DNA of 26,045 bases from JAFDWI01 sp964544305 (lineage in GTDB: Bacteria; Actinomycetota; Acidimicrobiia; Acidimicrobiales; Iamiaceae), in the NCBI GenBank assembly GCA_964544305.1, contig CAZJAZ010000041.1, positions 1 through 26,045 of the forward strand, given 5' to 3'. Shown here piece by piece: positions 16,188-23,606 of the stretch. Both the position numbers and the translations under genes were made by a program. The notes beneath the pieces are model-generated. The model was not told the DNA's origin, searched no databases, and was given only the letters and a program-made list of their open reading frames with translations. The first letter of the stretch is position 1, and every line of letters starts with the position of its first letter.

Positions 16188-17444
16188 GTGGTGAACGAAC
16201 CAGCAATTGAAGTTTCCGAGAGTGACCCTCTGCGCGGCGATGTGACCATTGCCGGGGCAAAGAACTCGGTGCTCAAGTTGATGGCCGCAAGCCTGCTTGT
16301 GCCAGGAACCACCGTGCTTGACAATGTGCCCGACATCACCGATGTCGCGGACATGGCGGACCTCATTTGTGCGATGGGTTGTGAGGTGACCCGTGACGCA
16401 CACCAATTGACCATTGTCCGCCCCGACGACATCGTCCCAGAGGCCCCGTATGAACTTGTGGAGCGGATGCGAGCGTCGATTGTGGTGCTCGGCCCACTGC
16501 TCGCAGCGACGGGTTCAGTGCGCATTGCCCTACCTGGCGGAGATGATTTCGGTCACCGCCCCATCGATTTGCATTTGCGTGCCCTAGAAGAAATGGGGGC
16601 GACGATCACGACGTCGCATGGCTATGTTGAGGCCCGCGCCACACAACTGGTCGGACGAGAAGTGACGTTGGCGTATCCAAGTGTTGGTGCGACGGAGAAC
16701 ACGTTGATGGCCGCGACACTCGCCCAGGGCACCACCGTGATTGACAATGCGGCACGTGAGCCTGAGTTGTCGGATCTCGCCCGGATGCTCAATCGGATGG
16801 GTGCACAAATCACCGGGATTGGTAGCTCACGTCTCGTGATCGAAGGCGTCGACGAGCTCGCCCCGGTCACCCACGAAGTGGTTGCCGATCGAATTGAGGC
16901 CGCGACCTTTCTCGCGGCACTCGGCGTCGCAGGTGGTGAGATCGTGTTACGTGGGGCACGAGCCGAACACATGAGCGTGCTCATTTCAACGTTAGGTGCG
17001 ATGGGTGTGCGCATTTCGCCCACCGACGATGGCTTGTGGGCAATGGCTGCGCAGCGCACGAAAGCCCATGACCTTGCGACCTTGCCGTATCCAGGGATCG
17101 CAACAGATTTCATGCCGATGCTCGTTGCGTTGTTGAGCGTGGCGGACGGTACGTCGATTGTGACCGAGAATGTTTTTGACGGCCGTTTTCGTTATGTGAA
17201 TGAGCTTGTTCGGATGGGGGCCGACATTTCGGTGCAAGGGCACCATGTGGTGGTGAACGGCATCGAGCGGCTTTCTGGCGCTCCCGTACGTTCGCCAGAC
17301 ATCCGCGCGGGGGCCGCGTTGGTCGTGGCTGCACTTGGGGCACAAGGGACAACTCGCGTGCTTGACGCACATCATATTGATCGCGGTTACGAAGATTTTG
17401 TGGGAAAACTCAAGGGTTTGGGCGCACCAATCAAGCGAATCTGA
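16188..17444 (+). CDS. murA: UDP-N-acetylglucosamine 1-carboxyvinyltransferase
   Basis: A 418-residue MurA, full family length. It transfers enolpyruvate from PEP to UDP-GlcNAc, the first committed step of peptidoglycan synthesis, in the cytoplasm. Seen: the substrate-binding Lys25-Asn26 in GAKNS, general-base-type Asp307 in YPGIATDFMP, and the C-terminal DIRAGAALVVAAL. The active-site loop reads PGGDDFGHRPIDLH, with Asp119 where the Escherichia coli enzyme has Cys115. In known enzymes with Asp here (for example Mycobacterium tuberculosis) activity is kept but fosfomycin cannot alkylate the site. The start is GTG 16188 or the adjacent GTG 16191, both behind a GAGGTG. It is followed by the sulfate operon, which has its own promoter. 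Confidence 0.95.
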   Translation: MVNEPAIEVSESDPLRGDVTIAGAKNSVLKLMAASLLVPGTTVLDNVPDITDVADMADLICAMGCEVTRDAHQLTIVRPDDIVPEAPYELVERMRASIVVLGPLLAATGSVRIALPGGDDFGHRPIDLHLRALEEMGATITTSHGYVEARATQLVGREVTLAYPSVGATENTLMAATLAQGTTVIDNAAREPELSDLARMLNRMGAQITGIGSSRLVIEGVDELAPVTHEVVADRIEAATFLAALGVAGGEIVLRGARAEHMSVLISTLGAMGVRISPTDDGLWAMAAQRTKAHDLATLPYPGIATDFMPMLVALLSVADGTSIVTENVFDGRFRYVNELVRMGADISVQGHHVVVNGIERLSGAPVRSPDIRAGAALVVAALGAQGTTRVLDAHHIDRGYEDFVGKLKGLGAPIKRI

Positions 17445-17450
17445 CAAATG

Positions 17451-17480
17451 TTGATCGGAATAGTCATATTTAGCTAGATT
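17451..17480 (+). promoter_or_regulatory. promoter of the sulfate assimilation operon, probably leaderless
   Basis: TTGATC (17451-17456), an 18-bp spacer and TAGATT (17475-17480) lie in the 43 bp between the murA stop and the ATG at 17488. The -10 ends 7 nt before the ATG and there is no Shine-Dalgarno, which fits a transcript starting at or beside the start codon, as is common in actinobacteria. The spacer contains the TAGTCATATTTAG motif. Confidence 0.55.
17461..17473 (+). promoter_or_regulatory. 13-bp putative operator shared with cobA
   Basis: TAGTCATATTTAG sits between the -35 and -10 of the sulfite reductase promoter. The same 13 bases occur in the cobA promoter region on the minus strand at 25907-25919, again one base before a -10-like hexamer. 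A regulator bound here would sit within the promoter. The regulator is unknown. Confidence 0.55.
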
Positions 17481-17487
17481 GTCGGGC

Positions 17488-19440
17488 ATGCCAACGAGCA
17501 CCCGGCCCAAAGGTCCCGCCAAAGAACCATCGTGGGAGTTGATCCTCAAGCGCAATGCGATTGAGCGTCACAAGAAAGAGAAGTTCCCGCTCGACATCAT
17601 CGACGAGCTTCCCGACATGATCGCCAAAGGATACGAAGCGATCCCCGAAGAAGACATCGTGTTCTTGAGCTGGTACGGCTTGATGCACGACAAACCCAAA
17701 ATCGGCACCTTCATGGTGCGTGTCAAAGTGCCCGGCGGCCGCTTGAGCCCCAAGCAACTCAAAGCTCTCGGCGAGATCTCACGAGACCGTGGCCGCAACT
17801 ACGGCGAACTCACGACCCGCCAGGGCATCCAGTTACATTGGATCGCCCTAGGTGAACTGCCCGAAGTGCTCGGCCGCATTGGCGACTCGGGCCTCACAAC
17901 CACCGGGGGAGAAGGCGACACAGTCCGCAACGTGACCGGCTGCCCGGTCGGTGGTGTGTCAGACGACGAACTCTTCGACGTGTCCGGACTGATCGACGAC
18001 GTGGCGAAATTCTTCTCGGGAAACCGTGACTACTCCGATCTGCCACGCAAACACAAGTACACGATCGCAACCTGCCCCCAGCAGTGCAACGCGCCCGAGA
18101 TTCACGACGTGGCGCTCATCGGCATGGTCAAAGACGGCCGAAACGGTTTCGCAATTCGCATTGGTGGTGGTTTGTCGGCAACCCCACGTATCGCCAAAGA
18201 CATCGGCGTGTTCGTGCCCTATGAATCTAATGAACAGATCATTGAGGTTCTCCGGGCGATCACCGATGTGTGGCAAAACAACCCGCGGTACCGCGTGAGC
18301 CGAGTCAAAGCCCGCATCAAACACATGATGGACGATTATGGGCCCGAAGCCATGCGCGCCATGATCGAAAAGCAACTCGGTTACGCGCTCGAAGATGGCG
18401 TCGCCCCTGAGGCGGTTGCAGGCAGCGGGCACGTGGGTGTGCATCGTCAACGCGACCTGGGTCGGTCGTATTTGGGGCTTCCCGTCACAATGGGTCGCGT
18501 CACCGGTGATCAACTCATTGCGCTGGGCGAATTGTTGGATGGCTATGGCGCCGACGCGCGCATCACCCGTTCACAGAACCTGATCATTGCCAACATCCCA
18601 ACCGCACAGATCGCTGAACTCACCCAAAAACTTGAAGACCTCGGGTTCACGCCGAAACGCTCAAACTTGTACGCCCGTTCGGTGGCGTGCACCGATCATC
18701 AGTTCTGCAACTATTCGGTGTCAGAAACCAAAGGGCGCCTCGACAAGATCCTGCCGGAACTCGAAAACCGTTTTGGAGCTGAAGCTGTTGCCGAACTGGG
18801 CATTCACATGGATGGATGCCCCCACGCGTGTGCACATCACTGGGTCGGCGACATCGGCCTTCAAGGCACGACCGCAACGAACAAAGAAACGGGCGTGCGC
18901 ACCGAGGCGTACAACCTGCGTTTGCGAGGAAAACTTGGTGCGGGTGCTGCGATTGGCACACCACTGATTCGGCGTATTCCAGCCGATCAGATCACCGAAG
19001 TCGTCTGCCGCCTCGTCGGAGCGTACGTTGACGCCCCACGCGAGACCGACGAACCGTTGACCTTCGCCGCGTTCCTTGAACGCCACGACGATGACGCACT
19101 GCGCGCGATCTGTGCAGGCGACAACGAAGACGGATCAAGCGGTGAACAAGAACAGGCCGCGACGAAACCGATCGTTCGCATTCCGGGCATGTTGCTTGAA
19201 TCAACTGACGGCGCCGACGTGGTCGAAGTCGATGGAACCACCGTGGGCGCCATCATTACCGAACTCGCCGCACGGTTCCCCAAACTCACCGCCCAAATGC
19301 TTGACGACAAGGGTGACGTCATCCCGTCGGTCAACGTGTTCCTTGGTGAAGAAGACATTCGCTTTCTCCAAGGCTTGGCAACACCCGTTGCTGTGGGTGA
19401 GGAATTGTCGATCCTGCCTGCCCTTTCTGGTGGTTGTTGA
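17488..19440 (+). CDS. sir: ferredoxin-type sulfite reductase fused to a CysO/MoaD-like sulfur carrier
   Basis: A 650-residue protein. Residues 1 to ~545 are a siroheme/4Fe-4S sulfite/nitrite reductase. Cys401 and Cys407 (CTDHQFC) and Cys444 and Cys448 (CPHAC) are the cluster and siroheme ligands, and the two-fold repeated ferrodoxin-like domain is seen in GTFMVRVKVPGG and TTRQGIQLHW. Sulfite reduction to sulfide is favoured over nitrite reduction because APS reductase and ATP sulfurylase follow. After a Glu/Gln/Ser-rich linker, residues ~560-650 form a ubiquitin-like beta-grasp domain (VRIPGML, VNVFLGEEDIRF, GLATPVAVGEELSILPALSGGC) resembling M. tuberculosis CysO as I recall it. It ends Gly-Gly-Cys rather than Gly-Gly. 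ATG 17488 was chosen; the TTG at 17479 lies in the -10 box. Confidence 0.9.
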   Translation: MPTSTRPKGPAKEPSWELILKRNAIERHKKEKFPLDIIDELPDMIAKGYEAIPEEDIVFLSWYGLMHDKPKIGTFMVRVKVPGGRLSPKQLKALGEISRDRGRNYGELTTRQGIQLHWIALGELPEVLGRIGDSGLTTTGGEGDTVRNVTGCPVGGVSDDELFDVSGLIDDVAKFFSGNRDYSDLPRKHKYTIATCPQQCNAPEIHDVALIGMVKDGRNGFAIRIGGGLSATPRIAKDIGVFVPYESNEQIIEVLRAITDVWQNNPRYRVSRVKARIKHMMDDYGPEAMRAMIEKQLGYALEDGVAPEAVAGSGHVGVHRQRDLGRSYLGLPVTMGRVTGDQLIALGELLDGYGADARITRSQNLIIANIPTAQIAELTQKLEDLGFTPKRSNLYARSVACTDHQFCNYSVSETKGRLDKILPELENRFGAEAVAELGIHMDGCPHACAHHWVGDIGLQGTTATNKETGVRTEAYNLRLRGKLGAGAAIGTPLIRRIPADQITEVVCRLVGAYVDAPRETDEPLTFAAFLERHDDDALRAICAGDNEDGSSGEQEQAATKPIVRIPGMLLESTDGADVVEVDGTTVGAIITELAARFPKLTAQMLDDKGDVIPSVNVFLGEEDIRFLQGLATPVAVGEELSILPALSGGC

Positions 19441-19493
19441 CGCGCAACGATGCGCCCACGATCAACCCACACTGAACGAGAAACGAGAGAAAA

Positions 19494-20282
19494 ATGAGCA
19501 GCCAACGAGTGGCTTTCGATGACCTAGAGATCGGTGAGATCGCCATTGACCTCGACGCGAGCGAACCAGATGAAGTGCTCGAATGGGCTTTTGACACCTT
19601 TGGTGGCGACGAGATTGCGGTGGTCACCGCCATGCAAGCTGAAGGCATGGCGATTGTCGACATGGCCGTCAAGCTCCGGCCCGATGTGCGCATCATCACA
19701 GTTGACACGCTGCGACTTCCCCAAGCCAGCTACGACTTCATCGAACAGGTCAAAGCCCGCTACCCATCAACCCGTTTTGAGGTTCTTCAACCGAGCCCAC
19801 TTTCGGTTGCCCGTCTCATCGAAAAAGACGGACCCGATCTGTTCAAAGAGTCGGTTCCGCAGCGACTCAAGTGCTGCCAAGTGCGCAAAGTTGAACCCTT
19901 GGTTGGTGCACTGCGTGGGCTTGACGCCTGGGTGACCGGGCTTCGACGTGAACAATGGGCCTCACGCGCCGCGATCCGCAAAGTCGAACTCGACCATGAT
20001 CACGACGGGATTGTCAAACTTAATCCGCTCGCCGACTGGGCCAAAGACGAGGTGTGGGACTATCTCGAAGAAAACGAAGTTCCGGTGCACCCTCTGTACG
20101 CCCAGGGATACACCAGCATCGGTTGCGACCCGTGCACCCGACCGGTCACCGAAGGTGAAGACGACCGTGCCGGACGCTGGTGGTGGGAGACGAACGCACC
20201 CAAAGAATGCGGGATCCACTGCCCAATTGAGACCGGTGGCTTCGAACACGAAGCGCACGCCATATTGGGATCGGATCATTGA
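19494..20282 (+). CDS. cysH: adenylylsulfate (APS) reductase, assimilatory
   Basis: A 262-residue PP-loop-family reductase converting APS to sulfite with thioredoxin-type electrons. The 4Fe-4S signature of APS reductases is complete: Cys127-Cys128 (KCCQVRK) and Cys211/Cys214 (GCDPC). The catalytic C-terminal cysteine is Cys239 in KECGIH, with Cys243 after it. The presence of the cluster cysteines argues for APS rather than PAPS as substrate. Other family motifs: DTLRLPQASYDF and GLRREQWASRA. ATG 19494 follows GAGAGAAAA, a weak Shine-Dalgarno, 53 bp after the sulfite reductase gene. Its stop overlaps the next gene's TTG start (TTGA). Confidence 0.95.
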   Translation: MSSQRVAFDDLEIGEIAIDLDASEPDEVLEWAFDTFGGDEIAVVTAMQAEGMAIVDMAVKLRPDVRIITVDTLRLPQASYDFIEQVKARYPSTRFEVLQPSPLSVARLIEKDGPDLFKESVPQRLKCCQVRKVEPLVGALRGLDAWVTGLRREQWASRAAIRKVELDHDHDGIVKLNPLADWAKDEVWDYLEENEVPVHPLYAQGYTSIGCDPCTRPVTEGEDDRAGRWWWETNAPKECGIHCPIETGGFEHEAHAILGSDH

Positions 20283-20749
20283 GCGCCGTGACGACAACCG
20301 ACGCGTTTACCTTGAGCGACGATGAAGCAGCACTTGTTGTTGCAGAAAGTTCAGCGGCGGCGAGAGTGTTGCAAGGTGAGGCTCGTGAAAGAGCAATGGC
20401 GCTCGCCGACGCGGCAGACACCGGCACGATTCCAACCGAGCTTCTTGACACCCTCGGTGACGTATTGGTTGCTTCCATTCAAGGTGGTCGGGCACGCCAG
20501 CTGTACCGCGCCGATGGTGAGAAAACTCTCAATCGCCTTCTTCACCGGACCCCGCTTGGCAAAGAACGCATCGCTCATCTCGACGAGGTCAACAAAGCAC
20601 TGACCGCGTTGCAAGGTCGCCAAATTGATTCGGTTCGAGTGGGTGCTCGCTCACCGGGCCAACACACGCTGACCGTCGTGACCCAAGGGATCACGCTCAC
20701 CTTGGGCCTCACCGGGGCCGGCGTGACCGTCGAAAGCGTGACGACATGA
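20279..20749 (+). CDS. unknown protein inside the sulfate assimilation operon
   Basis: A 156-residue soluble protein that I do not recognise. Residues ~10-95 are predicted helical and Ala/Glu-rich (EAALVVAESSAAARVL, LGDVLVASIQGGRARQLY). A basic stretch follows (LNRLLHRTPLGKERI) and a short beta-rich end (HTLTVVTQGITLTLGL). There are no cysteines, signal peptide or membrane helix. The TTG start overlaps the cysH stop (TTGA); a GTG at 20288 is an alternative. The stop overlaps the cysD ATG (ATGA). Being locked between cysH and cysD by 4-bp overlaps, it is very probably cotranslated and may serve as an accessory or regulatory subunit, but no function can be assigned. Confidence 0.8.
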   Translation: MSAVTTTDAFTLSDDEAALVVAESSAAARVLQGEARERAMALADAADTGTIPTELLDTLGDVLVASIQGGRARQLYRADGEKTLNRLLHRTPLGKERIAHLDEVNKALTALQGRQIDSVRVGARSPGQHTLTVVTQGITLTLGLTGAGVTVESVTT

Positions 20750-21681
20750 CCGATCTTGCAACCCGGCCTGTCGCTTCAGACCGACTGCTCAGCCACCTTG
20801 ATCGGCTCGAAGCTGAATCAATCCATATTTTGCGTGAAGCGGTCGCAGAATCGGCCAATCCGGTGATGTTGTATTCGATCGGCAAAGACTCATCGGTCAT
20901 GTTGGAACTTGCACGCAAAGCCTTTGCCCCAGGCCCGCTGCCATTTCCGCTGCTCCATGTTGACACCACATGGAAGTTCACCGACATGTACACCATGCGT
21001 GACCAGGTTGCTGCGTTACCGGGGGTTGAATTGCTTGTACATGTCAACCCCGAAGCACAAGCGGCAGGCATTAATCCGTTCGACCATGGCTCGGCGGTTC
21101 ATACCGATCTTTGGAAAACCGAAGGCCTCAAGCAAGCCCTCGATGCATACGGCTTTGATCTCGCGTTTGGTGGGGCACGTCGAGACGAAGAAGCGTCACG
21201 GGCAAAAGAACGCGTGTTCTCGATTCGATCCGCGGCCCATGGCTGGGACCCCAAACGGCAACGTCCAGAACTCTGGCAGCTCTACAACGCTCGGTTGAAC
21301 CCGGGTGAAAGTGTTCGGGTGTTTCCGCTTTCGAACTGGACCGAGCTCGATATTTGGCTGTACATCTTGCGTGAAAACATTGCCGTGGTGCCGCTGTATT
21401 TCGCGGCGCCTCGTCCTGTTGTTGAGCGAGATGGTGCGCTCATCATGGTTGACGACCAACGCATTCCATTACGTGAAGGTGAAACGCCAAGCGTGCGCAA
21501 CGTTCGATTCCGGACCCTTGGTTGCTATCCACTGACCGGTGGCATTGAAAGCAACGCGGTTGACCTCGAGTCAATCATTCTGGAAATGATCGCGTCGACA
21601 ACATCGGAACGCCAGGGTCGCGTCATTGATTTTGATGGATCGGGATCGATGGAACGCAAGAAACGTGAGGGCTATTTCTAA
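20746..21681 (+). CDS. cysD: sulfate adenylyltransferase subunit 2
   Basis: The 311-residue catalytic subunit of ATP sulfurylase, which joins sulfate and ATP to form APS and pyrophosphate. The PP-loop SIGKDSS (44-50) binds ATP. Family motifs follow: HVDTTWKF, FGGARRDEEASRAKER, FPLSNWTELDIW and the C-terminal SGSMERKKREGYF. Length is normal. The ATG overlaps the stop of the unknown gene, and its TAA shares one base with the cysNC ATG (TAATG), so all three should be cotranslated. It acts in complex with the CysN part of the next product. Confidence 0.97.
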   Translation: MTDLATRPVASDRLLSHLDRLEAESIHILREAVAESANPVMLYSIGKDSSVMLELARKAFAPGPLPFPLLHVDTTWKFTDMYTMRDQVAALPGVELLVHVNPEAQAAGINPFDHGSAVHTDLWKTEGLKQALDAYGFDLAFGGARRDEEASRAKERVFSIRSAAHGWDPKRQRPELWQLYNARLNPGESVRVFPLSNWTELDIWLYILRENIAVVPLYFAAPRPVVERDGALIMVDDQRIPLREGETPSVRNVRFRTLGCYPLTGGIESNAVDLESIILEMIASTTSERQGRVIDFDGSGSMERKKREGYF

Positions 21682-23603
21682 TGGTCAATGCGCTCGTCCA
21701 ACCTGGACGAAAAGATGCGGCATCAGAACTTGCCGCGTATCTTGCCGAACATGAAGCGCGATCGACGCTCCGTTTCATTACGTGCGGATCGGTCGATGAC
21801 GGCAAATCCACGTTGATCGGACGTCTCCTTTACGAGTCAAACCTTGTCCTTGATGACCACCTCGCCACGCTCGAAGTGGATTCACGCAAAGTGGGAACTC
21901 GAGGTGCCGAGCTCGACTTCGCACTGCTCGTCGATGGATTGCAAGCCGAGCGTGAACAAGGCATCACCATCGATGTTGCCTACCGATTCTTTACGACCGC
22001 AACTCGTCAATTCATCGTTGCCGATACGCCAGGCCATGTGCAGTACACCCGAAACATGGCTACCGGTGCATCAACCGCAGACCTCGCGGTCATTTTGGTT
22101 GACGCGACGAAAGGCGTGCTTCCACAAACCCGACGCCACACCCATCTTGTTTCGCTCATGGGCATCGACCAGGTGATCGTGGCCATCAACAAACTCGACC
22201 TTGTTGATTACGACGAGGCTACGTTTGTCGCGATCGCGGCTGATTATCAGCAATTGGCCGACGCCGTAAACATCGCGTCGGTCACGGCGGTTCCCTTGTC
22301 TGCGGCAAACGGTGACAACCTCACAGCTCCCAGTGCGCGGACTCCTTGGTATACCGGTCCGACGTTGCTTGGCGCACTTGAAGCGGCTCCGGTGGCACAA
22401 CGAGATGACGAACAAGCTTTCCGCTTGCCGGTGCAGTGGGTGAATCGCCCAGATCGCACATTTCGAGGATTTGCCGGTCAAATCCAGTCCGGTTCGGTGC
22501 GTGTGGGCGACCCGGTCGTCGTGTTGCCTGCGGGCGTGCATTCTCGGATCGAGCGTGTCGTCACCCCAAGTGGCGATGACAATGAGGCGGTGGCGGGCCA
22601 GTCAGTGACCGTGACCTTGGCCGATGAAATTGATGTCAGCCGCGGTGACGTGCTGTGTGCGCCAGATCGATTGCCAGCAACAGCGGAGCGATTTCGTGCG
22701 CACCTTGTGTGGATGTCAGAAACACCACTGGTTGCGGGCCGCCGCTATCACGTCAAAATCGGGTCAAATGTTGTCGGGGCGGTGATTGAGCGACCCATGC
22801 GGGTTGTCGACGTTGAAACACTCGATGAACATGAGGTTGAAGCACTCGAACTGAACGACATTGGTCATGTAGAAGTCGCCTTGGACAGACCGGTTGTATT
22901 CGATAGTTACGTGGCTGGCCGTGGCCTGGGTGGATTTATCTTGATCGACCGGGTCACCAACGACACGGTTGCTGCAGGCATGATCGACGAGTCGTTGGCT
23001 TCGACAAACAACTTGCATTGGCAACATCTTGAGGTCGACGCGATTGCACGCACCGCGCTCATGGGCCACGGCGCGGCTGTTGTCTGGTTGACCGGGCTTT
23101 CTGGGGCCGGAAAGTCCACGATTGCAAACATTTTGGAACGCAAACTCCATGCCCGTGACGTGCACACGTTCTTGCTTGATGGTGACAATCTTCGCCACGG
23201 TTTGTGTCGTGATCTTGGATTCACAACAGCAGATCGGGCCGAAAATATCCGCCGTGCGGGTGAAGTCGCCGCACTCATGCATCAAGCTGGACTCGTAGTG
23301 GTCGCCGCATTTATTTCGCCGTATGAATCAGAACGCCAAGGTGTGCGCGAGCTCTTTGAGCCGGGCCAATTCTGCGAAGTGTATGTGGACACACCGTTGT
23401 CGGTTGCCTCAGAGCGAGACCCGAAAGGTCTGTACGCAAAAGTGCAACGTGGCGAGTTGACGAACTTCACCGGCGTTGATGCCCCATACGAGATTCCACA
23501 GAATGCTGATGTGCGAATCGACACCACGGCGCTGTCAGCGGAACATGCGGCAGAACGAATTCTGGAACATCTTGTTCTTGAAGGTATAGTTGCCGACGTC
23601 TAG
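21681..23603 (+). CDS. cysNC: bifunctional sulfate adenylyltransferase GTPase subunit / APS kinase
   Basis: A 640-residue fusion. The N-terminal CysN part is an EF-Tu-like GTPase with P-loop GSVDDGKS (36-43), DTPGHVQYTRNM (G3) and NKLDL (G4), followed by beta-barrel domains to about residue 445. GTP hydrolysis drives APS formation with CysD. The C-terminal APS kinase (CysC) starts near residue 467, with P-loop GLSGAGKST (472-480), the DGDNLRHGL motif, FISPYESER and GLYAKVQRGE. It makes PAPS. This fusion is known in mycobacteria and other bacteria. Both halves keep their nucleotide-binding motifs, so both are expected to be active. Confidence 0.96.
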   Translation: MVNALVQPGRKDAASELAAYLAEHEARSTLRFITCGSVDDGKSTLIGRLLYESNLVLDDHLATLEVDSRKVGTRGAELDFALLVDGLQAEREQGITIDVAYRFFTTATRQFIVADTPGHVQYTRNMATGASTADLAVILVDATKGVLPQTRRHTHLVSLMGIDQVIVAINKLDLVDYDEATFVAIAADYQQLADAVNIASVTAVPLSAANGDNLTAPSARTPWYTGPTLLGALEAAPVAQRDDEQAFRLPVQWVNRPDRTFRGFAGQIQSGSVRVGDPVVVLPAGVHSRIERVVTPSGDDNEAVAGQSVTVTLADEIDVSRGDVLCAPDRLPATAERFRAHLVWMSETPLVAGRRYHVKIGSNVVGAVIERPMRVVDVETLDEHEVEALELNDIGHVEVALDRPVVFDSYVAGRGLGGFILIDRVTNDTVAAGMIDESLASTNNLHWQHLEVDAIARTALMGHGAAVVWLTGLSGAGKSTIANILERKLHARDVHTFLLDGDNLRHGLCRDLGFTTADRAENIRRAGEVAALMHQAGLVVVAAFISPYESERQGVRELFEPGQFCEVYVDTPLSVASERDPKGLYAKVQRGELTNFTGVDAPYEIPQNADVRIDTTALSAEHAAERILEHLVLEGIVADV

Positions 23604-23606
23604 GAC

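Noticed and set aside
17479..17487. TTG start of the sulfite reductase, three codons earlier
   Set aside because: The codon overlaps the -10 box TAGATT; ATG 17488 fits the leaderless geometry.
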